DNA of 20,124 bases, from IMG/VR virus record IMGVR_UViG_3300027833_000269, positions 1 to 20,124 of that record, one strand, 5' to 3'. Shown here piece by piece: positions 14,594 through 20,116 of the stretch (position 1 is the stretch's first letter; each line of letters starts with the position of its first letter). Position numbers and translations under genes: made by a program. The notes under the pieces are model-generated. The model made no database searches, was not told where the DNA came from, and saw only the letters and a list, made by a program, of their open reading frames with translations. This stretch comes from a virus.

Positions 14594-15167
14594 CTGGGTC
14601 CTCCTCTTCTATTACTTGGGCTTCGATAGCTCCATCTTTTATCTTCTGTATTCGCTTTCTGGCGGCAACTAGGGTTTCTTGGAAGTCCTCCATTGTGTAT
14701 GTATTGTTTACATCTACAACTTGTGAAGCTTCGCCTCGTGCGGTCATTGCCTGCCTTTGGGAGTTCGCCTTAGCTATAGAGATCTCTTTGAGATCCCTGA
14801 ACTCTGGCTCGTAGCCACCATCCATTTTGACCCGAAGGGCATCTATCATATCTTCTTCTAGGGATTCTAAGTTGATGTAGCTCCTAGCCGCTAGCTGACC
14901 ACCTAGCTCCCGAAAGGAGTTTGTGTGATCCGCGTAGTCCGCAAGGACAGCCACCACCGTAGTCCTAGATATATTATGCCTGCGAATCATGTTAGTCTGC
15001 GAGCAACCCAAGGCGTGCAGGTAAAGTATCTTAGCTACCTTTTCTGGGTTGTGCCTAGATAGGCTCTTGATCTTGGACGCTTCCTTCTCTCGCTGAATAG
15101 TTACAATAGCATTGGAGATGCTCTGCATCAGTTCATCTTTTTCTTCTTCGTTAGAGTCCTGTTTCAT
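14571..15167 (-). CDS. terS: Probable terminase small subunit, 198 residues
   Basis: Small terminases recognise the phage packaging site and load the large subunit. Residues 42-80 read as a helix-turn-helix (EKVAKILYLHALGCSQTNMI then RRHNISRTTVVAVLADY). A helical middle (about 85-165) suits oligomerisation, and the acidic C-terminus (EEEDPDGGGDPS) suits contact with the large subunit. It is the first gene of the minus-strand arm, two genes ahead of the large terminase. The family is poorly conserved, so the call rests on layout and context. Operator-like repeats sit over and upstream of its start. Confidence 0.78.
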   Translation of the reverse strand: MKQDSNEEEKDELMQSISNAIVTIQREKEASKIKSLSRHNPEKVAKILYLHALGCSQTNMIRRHNISRTTVVAVLADYADHTNSFRELGGQLAARSYINLESLEEDMIDALRVKMDGGYEPEFRDLKEISIAKANSQRQAMTARGEASQVVDVNNTYTMEDFQETLVAARKRIQKIKDGAIEAQVIEEEDPDGGGDPS

Positions 15168-15232
15168 TTCTGCAATAGGGTATTAGTGAAACCTGTTTCA
15201 ATTTTGCAATGAGTTGTTTCAATATTGTAACA
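15161..15232 (-). repeat. Three operator-like direct repeats over the terS start
   Basis: Plus-strand copies: GTTTCATTTCTGCAATA (15161-15177, covering the start codon), GTTTCAATTTTGCAATG (15195-15211) and GTTTCAATATTGTAACA (15216-15232). Copies 2 and 3 are 21 bases apart, two helical turns; copies 1 and 2 are 34 apart. Copy 3 overlaps the putative -10 box. The layout suits a protein binding site that controls the structural arm. Confidence 0.6.
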
Positions 15233-15233
15233 C
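15224..15233 (-). promoter_or_regulatory. Promoter -10 box for the packaging operon
   Basis: Minus strand GTGTTACAAT contains TGTTACAAT, an extended -10 one base from consensus, 57 bases upstream of the small terminase start. It overlaps the third operator-like repeat. No convincing -35 lies 17 bases further up (TTAGTC). Confidence 0.5.
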
Positions 15234-16016
15234 CAATACCATTATAGACTAATTATATAATATATATATGGGGAATATGGGTTGTTCAACTCGGTCATGG
15301 TCTCCTTATGGGCACTCAGGGGGCAGAAGTCAAGCTCTATCCCAATCGAATGTTGGATTTTTTTAAGGGGTATATTATATATATATAAAAAGAAAGTAGT
15401 AGCCAAACGTTGACCCCCTCCCCCCATAACAGTAGCCACAACCTGCCGACATTCCGTAACCCGTTGACTACCAATACTATGGACACGTGGGGGGTAGTGC
15501 CCTAGCTACGTCTAGCTACGATACATACGCCAAGCTAGCTACGTGCATGAGTATATATATACTTATTGCTAGTGGAAATGTATTTAGGGTGTGGTTTTAG
15601 TATGCATATCCCCTTTGAATGCCTATATCCCCAATATAGCTGATGCATAACTCGTTGATAGCCAAGCAGTAAAACTTTAGTCTTGCAAGGTAGCTAAGAA
15701 TACCACATATTTTAGACCATCAAATATTGATTCGTTCATTACCAGTCAGCTTCACAGCCAAGTCCATTGCAGACTTACATACAACTGCAAGCGGAGACCA
15801 CTCTGATGGCATTACCACTACTGCCTACGTCATATTCTCCGTAACACACACAGAGGAGTAGCGTCCTCGACAGGGAAGCATTAAAAGTGGCTATCCCTTT
15901 ATCGACCGAGACCGAAACGCTTTATGCGTCCATTGCTAGCTATGCAATGCTGATGAGGTCAATCATCACGAGAAATTCACAAATCACTACAAACCAACAA
16001 CATATAAAATACAATT
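15234..16016. other. Gene-free divergent hub with repeats and palindromes
   Basis: This stretch between the two arms holds no convincing gene. Visible content: two AT-only tracts (about 15250-15269 and 15370-15388); three copies of CTAGCTACG (15502-15510, 15512-15520, 15535-15543); the 14-base perfect palindrome AGTATATATATACT (15550-15563); two ATATCCCC words 19 bases apart (15606-15613, 15625-15632); and a short stem followed by ATTTTTTT on the plus strand near 15342-15366. The right part (15700-16000) is less AT-rich and leads into the plus-strand operon. A control region, and possibly an origin, is plausible. No clear plus-strand promoter for the ATPase gene was found. Confidence 0.6.
15342..15367 (+). 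terminator. Weak plus-strand terminator candidate
   Basis: CCAAT-CGAAT-GTTGG forms a 5-pair stem (one G-T pair) and is followed directly by ATTTTTTT. The stem is short. If real it would end a short plus-strand transcript inside the hub or block read-through. Confidence 0.35.
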
Positions 16017-17273
16017 ATGAAAAAACCAAACAACGACATACTCAAGGATTACATCAAATCATTCGCTGACTACGCAGAAAGACTGGGCATTACTGGATCC
16101 GATGTGGGCAATGCGGGGCGTGCCAAGCTCGACGATTGGGTAGCTAAGCTTGGAGGAAATCCCGAGCACCTAATCAGCGATTACCGCAACGGTGAGTGGG
16201 GCAAGGAGCTTGTGCAACCCGTTGAAGCCAAGCCAGTTGAGCCCGTTCAACCAATCGAGCCCGCCAAGATCGAGGATCACGTGGCGATCAATCCATTTCC
16301 AACAGACGCAGACAAGCTCGGTCAAGCTATGATCGATGCGATGGGCGTTGTGGGTGGCAGGGATGAGAAGCTACGTGAGGATGTGACCAAGATTGCGGAA
16401 ATAATGAGTCAGCAAGAGGATGTGCTCTTGAGCTTTTCCGACAACTTCGACAAGGTTTGGAAGGAGCTAAGGCAGGGCAAAGTAGCTAACCTGCACATCA
16501 AGATCGGTGACAAGCCAGTCATTGACGCAGGCAAGGTGCATAAACGCTTCGGTGATCTGTTAGCTGTAGCTACCTGCCGTTGCCATGCTTTCCTAACTGG
16601 GGGAGCGGGTTCCTTCAAGACTAGCTCCGCAGAGAAGGTTGCGGAAGTGCTTGAGCTAGAGTGCTCTAGCATATCTATCTCCTCGCAGACTACCGAGACC
16701 AAGCTACTTGGCTACATGAATGCCGAAGGCAGGTATGTAACTACCGAGTTCAGAAAGCGTTACGAAACTGGTGGCGTGTTCATCTTGGACGAAGTTGACA
16801 ATGGCAACCCCAACACGCTAGCGGTTCTCAACTCTGCCCTAGCTAACGGCAACTGTGCCTTTGCTGATGGCATGGTGACCAAGCATGAGGATTTCATCTT
16901 GATCGCTACAGCCAACACCTTCGGTAGCGGAGCCAATGCTCAGTATGTGGGACGCAATGCACTCGACCAAGCTACGCTTGACCGCTTCTGCTTCATCGAA
17001 TGGGATTACGACAATGATCTCGAGTATCACATCGCAAGCAACGGTGCATGGTGCAGAGATGTCCAAGCTATCCGCAAGGCTGTCGATCAGCTAAAGCTCA
17101 AAGCTGTAGTCAGCCCACGTGCTACCTTCGAGGGTGCTAAGCTACTCGAGGCAGGTATGAGCTACGAGGACGTGCTCTTCGCCAAGGTATGGAAGGGCTT
17201 AGCTAAGGACGCAGTTGACAAGGTGCTCGAGAAGGTGGCTAGCAACGGTCACATCCTCAGCAATCTCAAATAA
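16017..17273 (+). CDS. AAA+ ATPase of MoxR/CobS type with atypical Walker A, 418 residues
   Basis: The N-terminal helical region (1-65) is joined by a Pro/Glu linker (VQPVEAKPVEPVQPIEP, 67-83) to a further helical segment, then the AAA+ core. Walker A reads GGAGSFKT (195-202), with Phe200 where the invariant Gly normally precedes Lys. Walker B is GGVFILDEVD (252-261), sensor 1 is ATANT (297-301), a probable arginine finger is LDRF (Arg323), and a sensor-2-like SPRAT is at 367-371. Such ATPases remodel or load partner proteins; the next gene is the likely partner. The leader is A/C-rich with CATATAAAATACA and no Shine-Dalgarno. It looks more G+C-rich than the structural genes. Confidence 0.85.
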   Translation: MKKPNNDILKDYIKSFADYAERLGITGSDVGNAGRAKLDDWVAKLGGNPEHLISDYRNGEWGKELVQPVEAKPVEPVQPIEPAKIEDHVAINPFPTDADKLGQAMIDAMGVVGGRDEKLREDVTKIAEIMSQQEDVLLSFSDNFDKVWKELRQGKVANLHIKIGDKPVIDAGKVHKRFGDLLAVATCRCHAFLTGGAGSFKTSSAEKVAEVLELECSSISISSQTTETKLLGYMNAEGRYVTTEFRKRYETGGVFILDEVDNGNPNTLAVLNSALANGNCAFADGMVTKHEDFILIATANTFGSGANAQYVGRNALDQATLDRFCFIEWDYDNDLEYHIASNGAWCRDVQAIRKAVDQLKLKAVVSPRATFEGAKLLEAGMSYEDVLFAKVWKGLAKDAVDKVLEKVASNGHILSNLK

Positions 17274-17301
17274 TTATAACCCAATAGAAAGGATACACAC
17301 A

Positions 17302-18132
17302 ATGAACCTAGTAAATACATACGATTCAGTCGGAGATTACGTAGCTAAGGGCGAGACCCTAGCTAAGAGCAAGCGAGGATCATCCTCAAGCAGGGGTGAC
17401 TCTGCTTGGTATGGCACAGCTAACATGGATGAGGCAGTCAAGCTAGTGCGTGGTGGGTGGGATAAGCGACCCAACCTTAGCAAGCTAAGCAAGGACATCG
17501 ATAGCCAGACATCAGCTAACATCGACAAGATGGCGATGGAGCATCAAGTTCAAGGTGCTTACGTGGATGTGGGTGCTTACCTTGAGGGTGTGCCCGAGTG
17601 CATGGTTGAGTTCATCGATCAGCCCGAGCCCAAGGTTGTGACCATCGCGTTCAACATCAGCACCTTCGCGTCAATGCCAGAAAAAGCCTTCGCCAACCGA
17701 GGTGCGGTTACCTTAGCTATCTGCAATAAGCTACAGCTAGCAGGCTACTCGGTAGAGATCAAAGCCTACTGCACCGTCAAAGCTACTAAGCACGGCGAGA
17801 AGCGGGGCAGGCACACGACGGTCTTCACCGTCAAGGACAGCGGGCAGATGCTCGACGAAGACTCCCTTGCCTTCTGGTGCTGTCATCCAAGTGCCCTTCG
17901 CAGGCTACACTTCTTGCACAACGAAAGCCTCTCGGCTGAAGCGTGTGAGAAGTTCGGATACAACGCAGGGTGCGGTGGCTACGGCAAGCCATGCAAGCTA
18001 AGCGAACATCCCAAGGGTGAGAAGCAAGTCGACGCTGATGTCAACGTGGACTTCCAAGAGGCTAACTTCTCCAAGGCAGTCAACGAATACAACAAGCTCA
18101 TAGCTAAGCTAAACAAAGGGTTAGCTAGCTAG
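17302..18132 (+). CDS. DUF7192-like partner of the AAA+ ATPase, 276 residues
   Basis: I chose ATG at 17302, behind AGAAAGGA; a start at 17215 would overlap the ATPase gene. The N-terminal part has SAWYGTANMDEAVKLVRGGW (34-53), then GAYVDVGAYLEGVPECMVEF (85-104), then a Rossmann-like stretch VVTIAFNIS (112-120) with RGAVTLAICNKLQLAGYSVE (133-152), then FWCCHPSALRRLHFLHNE (191-208). This order matches my memory of the phage DUF7192 family. The strand-Asn-x-Ser-helix segment resembles a degenerate von Willebrand A fold, which would parallel MoxR/CobT pairs, but the metal-site DxSxS is absent. The tail (212-276) has four Cys/Gly turns. The function is unknown. Confidence 0.75.
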   Translation: MNLVNTYDSVGDYVAKGETLAKSKRGSSSSRGDSAWYGTANMDEAVKLVRGGWDKRPNLSKLSKDIDSQTSANIDKMAMEHQVQGAYVDVGAYLEGVPECMVEFIDQPEPKVVTIAFNISTFASMPEKAFANRGAVTLAICNKLQLAGYSVEIKAYCTVKATKHGEKRGRHTTVFTVKDSGQMLDEDSLAFWCCHPSALRRLHFLHNESLSAEACEKFGYNAGCGGYGKPCKLSEHPKGEKQVDADVNVDFQEANFSKAVNEYNKLIAKLNKGLAS

Positions 18133-18143
18133 CTACCACAGCT

Positions 18144-18170
18144 CACACTCCTCGGGGTGTGGGCTTTCTG
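18144..18170 (+). terminator. Hairpin terminator after the AAA+/DUF7192 pair
   Basis: CACACTC (18144-18150), loop CTCG, GGGTGTG (18155-18161) form a 7-pair stem with one G-T pair, followed by GGCTTTCTG, a weak T tract. It closes the two-gene operon and may be leaky. Confidence 0.6.
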
Positions 18171-18223
18171 GGTAGAAGCACAACGCATCTACTATGGACA
18201 ATCCAAACAACCCAATAAAAATT

Positions 18224-18385
18224 ATGGATAATAAACTAAGAATGAAAATGTGGACGGATTTAGATTCGCCAAAACCGAGCTGGGAGACATTCAAGCGAAT
18301 GTTGCCAGCGTGTGATAATGATCCTCGTGCTGTAAAAGCAAGATGGATTCGGAAAAAGATTAAGAAACTAAATCTAGATAGCTAG
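18224..18385 (+). CDS. Small basic protein of cassette 1, 53 residues
   Basis: ATG at 18224 is preferred because the 22 bases up to and including it are repeated exactly before the next gene; an in-frame ATG at 18194 would add ten residues that simply translate that leader. The product MDNKLRMKMWTDLDSPKPSW is followed by a helical basic half (AVKARWIRKKIKKLNLDS). The last six residues KLNLDS and the stop are shared with the next gene through the DNA repeat. No family was recognised. The basic helical end suggests nucleic-acid contact. Confidence 0.6.
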   Translation: MDNKLRMKMWTDLDSPKPSWETFKRMLPACDNDPRAVKARWIRKKIKKLNLDS

Positions 18386-18410
18386 CTAACTAAACAACCC
18401 AATAAAAATT

Positions 18411-18557
18411 ATGAAACAAAAACTTAAAAGCGGAGAAGAGGTCGATGTCATCGTCGGCAAACGTCATTACAACTGGCAGGCGGGGCAACGTGCCACGGTT
18501 AAGAAGGCACTCAACAAACGCCTCAGAAAATCTCACAAACTAAATCTAGATAGCTAG
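18411..18557 (+). CDS. Small basic protein of cassette 2, 48 residues
   Basis: ATG at 18411 and TAG at 18555-18557 give MKQKLKSGEEVDVIVGKRHY then NWQAGQRATVKKALNKRLRK and the shared end KLNLDS. The first half reads as a small beta hairpin, the second as a strongly basic helix. Start and stop both lie inside the duplicated blocks, which supports this ORF despite its size. It is below the length many gene finders report. The function is unknown. Confidence 0.6.
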   Translation: MKQKLKSGEEVDVIVGKRHYNWQAGQRATVKKALNKRLRKSHKLNLDS

Positions 18558-18580
18558 CTAACCAACCAACCACATATAAA

Positions 18581-18877
18581 ATGGAAACAGTAAAAATATT
18601 AGATAAGGTTGCCGAAAACGGCACAACAATGCAAACGCGAACGGTAGCTACCCCAGATGTGGTAGACATCGAGTTCGGTGTGATCTTTAATCCCCTAGAG
18701 GATCAATACGAATACTTCGACGCGAGGCTAGTGGACGATCCTCCGCAAAGACTAAGCAGGTTACTGCTCGTCGATATGTTCCGAAGCGATCTAGCTAACG
18801 TAGCGTATAACGCCTTGGCGGTCGCGGTGCTAACCAAGGAGCTCGAGGCAGAGGTCGACCGCAGAGAAAATAAATAA
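18581..18877 (+). CDS. Hypothetical protein, 98 residues
   Basis: The product is acidic and mixed alpha-beta: METVKILDKVAENGTTMQTR at the start, a strand DIEFGVIFNPLEDQYEYFDA, then a helical half with RLSRLLLVDMFRSDLANVAY and a coiled end (LTKELEAEVDRRENK). The ATG follows ACCACATATAAA directly, the same A/C-rich leader seen before the ATPase gene, with no Shine-Dalgarno. It lies 23 bases after the cassette 2 stop. No family was recognised; the end resembles a short coiled coil that could dimerise. Confidence 0.72.
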   Translation: METVKILDKVAENGTTMQTRTVATPDVVDIEFGVIFNPLEDQYEYFDARLVDDPPQRLSRLLLVDMFRSDLANVAYNALAVAVLTKELEAEVDRRENK

Positions 18878-18885
18878 ATTTGCCG

Positions 18886-18914
18886 TTGACTGCTGATGTC
18901 AGCGTTATTACAAT
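18886..18914 (+). promoter_or_regulatory. Sigma-70-type promoter with palindrome in the spacer
   Basis: TTGACT (18886-18891), 17-base spacer, TACAAT (18909-18914). Each box is one mismatch from consensus. The spacer begins with the perfect 12-base palindrome GCTGATGTCAGC (18892-18903; arms GCTGA/TCAGC), well placed for a repressor. It lies 44 bases upstream of the DUF3846-like gene and separates it from the preceding genes. Confidence 0.72.
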
Positions 18915-18957
18915 AATGATTCACCTAACATAATAAAAATAACCCACATATAATACA

Positions 18958-19302
18958 ATGAAGGCAATACTAATAAATTCAGAGAAATATGAAGTCACGG
19001 AAGTCGACCTTGAAGAGGACGAGTTTGGCGAGGTAAAGATAGAGGACATATCTAAGCAGTTGAAGTGCAACTACTTCGACGTAGCTAGGATAGGTAACGG
19101 GGATGCAATCTTCGTGGATGACGAAGGTTTACTTCGCGAAGGGGTGCAACCCGCCTTTGAGCACAAGGGGTATCACTCCCTGCTCGTGGGCAACGGGGTA
19201 GTGCTTGGTAGTGGATCGATGGGCGAGAGTCTACCGCCCAAGTCAACCATCGAAGAGATTCGTGAAGCTATCCAATTCGGAGTTGTGGGGATAGAAAACT
19301 AA
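18958..19302 (+). CDS. DUF3846-like protein, 114 residues
   Basis: The product begins MKAILINSEKYEVTEVDLEE and carries FDVARIGNGDAIFVDDEGLL, then a short run to HKGYHSLLVGNGVVLGSGS. The order 'strand, acidic stretch, DEEGLL, Gly-rich VVLGSG' matches my recall of DUF3846, a family of small phage and plasmid proteins of unknown function. The leader is CACATATAATACA without Shine-Dalgarno; a good promoter lies 44 bases upstream. The stop overlaps the next start as TAATG, so it is coupled to the hydrolase gene. Confidence 0.75.
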   Translation: MKAILINSEKYEVTEVDLEEDEFGEVKIEDISKQLKCNYFDVARIGNGDAIFVDDEGLLREGVQPAFEHKGYHSLLVGNGVVLGSGSMGESLPPKSTIEEIREAIQFGVVGIEN

Positions 19303-19736
19303 TGGATCACTACATTAAAATCCTAATCGCCTCGACTATCGTATTGTTCTGCGGCTACAACACTAGCTACGCTCAATCCCAACGGGAGATCGTCACGGCT
19401 ACTCTTATATTAGAGGCAGGTGGCGAATACTCCTTGGGTGCAATGGAGGCAGTTCATGAGGTTATAATAACTCGAGCCCACAAGCGAGGGCTAAGCCCTA
19501 GCCAAGTTTGCCTACAGCCCCGTCAGTTTGCCTGTTGGAGCGATGTAGAGTTAGCTAGCCAAGTCATCAAAGCCAAGCGTCACCGTAGGTGGCGTGAGGC
19601 TTTTGCCATTACTCACCTACCGCTAACTAGCTACGCTAGGGGTGCGGATCATTACCATGCCGACTACTGCGATCCCTACTGGAATAAATCCATGCGGGTG
19701 GTAGCTAGGGTAGGCAGACATATATTCTATAAATAA
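19302..19736 (+). CDS. Exported SleB/CwlJ-type cell-wall hydrolase (endolysin), 144 residues
   Basis: The enzyme cleaves peptidoglycan. Residues 1-24 form a Sec-type signal peptide (Lys6, apolar ILIASTIVLFCGY, cleavage expected after TSYA). The rest is a minimal Hydrolase_2 domain: REIVTATLILEAGGEYSLGA with the catalytic-type Glu38, HEVIITRAHKRGLSPSQV, LQPRQFACWS, AFAITH, then GADHYHADYCDPYW and GRHIFYK. These motifs match phage endolysins of the SleB family, where the domain alone is about 110-130 residues. Export would make lysis partly independent of a holin pore. It overlaps the previous gene by one base. Confidence 0.88.
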   Translation: MDHYIKILIASTIVLFCGYNTSYAQSQREIVTATLILEAGGEYSLGAMEAVHEVIITRAHKRGLSPSQVCLQPRQFACWSDVELASQVIKAKRHRRWREAFAITHLPLTSYARGADHYHADYCDPYWNKSMRVVARVGRHIFYK

Positions 19737-19740
19737 TAAT

Positions 19741-20019
19741 ATGAAATCAAACAACGACAAATTCCTAGTTACTATTACCACTCGACTCATGGACTTCGAG
19801 TATGTAACTCACAGCCTGAATAGGTGTCACACTGAAGCCGAAGCCATAGCTAGGGGTTTCCGAGGTGTCTTTAGATCGGACAGCAAGGACATGGAGGTTC
19901 ACATGGACAGGGGTAACTCCCTAGCCTACGAGGACATCGTGACTGGAGAGTGGCACGAGCTCATCGAGGTAGTTCGACTCAGCAATGATGAGTATGAAAC
20001 GCTAGCCAAGTTTATCTAA
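19741..20019 (+). CDS. Hypothetical protein, 92 residues
   Basis: The product starts MKSNNDKFLVTITTRLMDFE and is a mixed alpha-beta protein with a helix TEAEAIARGFRGVF and an acidic end (WHELIEVVRLSNDEYETLAK). It lies 4 bases after the hydrolase stop and is followed by a strong terminator, so it ends the operon. Its first 25 bases resemble the start of the ATPase gene (both contain CAAACAACGACA just after ATGAAA), perhaps a shared 5' module. No family was recognised. Confidence 0.72.
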   Translation: MKSNNDKFLVTITTRLMDFEYVTHSLNRCHTEAEAIARGFRGVFRSDSKDMEVHMDRGNSLAYEDIVTGEWHELIEVVRLSNDEYETLAKFI

Positions 20020-20034
20020 CCAAACACAACGACT

Positions 20035-20063
20035 CGCATTCCGAAAGGGGTGCGGGTTTTTTT
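20035..20063 (+). terminator. Strong hairpin terminator of the right-arm operon
   Basis: CGCATTCC (20035-20042), GAAA tetraloop, GGGGTGCG (20047-20054), then GGTTTTTTTG. Eight pairs including two G-T pairs with a stable GNRA loop and a seven-T tract make a textbook terminator. Confidence 0.88.
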
Positions 20064-20110
20064 GTGCCTACTATGGACTTACTATGATCCCAACCTTTTA
20101 AAAAAAACAT

Positions 20111-20116
20111 TTGACA
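20111..20116 (+). promoter_or_regulatory. Consensus -35 box at the right edge
   Basis: TTGACA is a perfect sigma-70 -35 box just after the operon terminator and an A-rich tract. The matching -10 would fall outside the window, so this is only half a promoter and probably starts the next plus-strand operon. Confidence 0.4.

Larger units (their letters stand above)
18205..18562 (+). repeat. Duplicated leader/tail cassette around two small genes
   Basis: A 22-base leader ending in the start codon is identical at 18205-18226 and 18392-18413 (core AACAACCCAATAAAAATT). A 26-base tail containing the stop codon is identical at 18365-18390 and 18537-18562 (core CTAAATCTAGATAGCTAG). The blocks thus make two abutting cassettes, 18205-18390 and 18392-18562, whose gene bodies differ. 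Confidence 0.8.

Noticed and set aside
15242-15439. 65-codon minus-strand frame in the hub
   Set aside because: It starts at GTG or a poorly supported ATG, is shaped by AT tracts (FFLYIYN, YIYYII), and would lie upstream of the putative terS promoter. Only its last 18 codons have a ribosome site, noted as a separate low-score candidate.
15481-16016. tRNA or other structured RNA gene in the hub
   Set aside because: I could not fold a cloverleaf or find T-arm and anticodon-arm patterns in the hub on either strand; absence is by eye only, so a covariance-model search could overturn it.
15887-16069. 60-codon plus-strand frame ahead of and overlapping the ATPase gene
   Set aside because: It would start at GTG without a ribosome site, overlaps the well-supported ATPase gene by 53 bases, and its end is an out-of-frame reading of that gene.
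17215-17301. Upstream start for the DUF7192-like gene
   Set aside because: It would overlap the ATPase gene out of frame by 59 bases, while ATG at 17302 has a good AGAAAGGA site and gives an expected N-terminus.
19461-19471. GTTATAAT-like word in the endolysin gene
   Set aside because: It is within coding sequence, lacks the TG of the extended -10 and has no downstream gene that needs a promoter on that strand.
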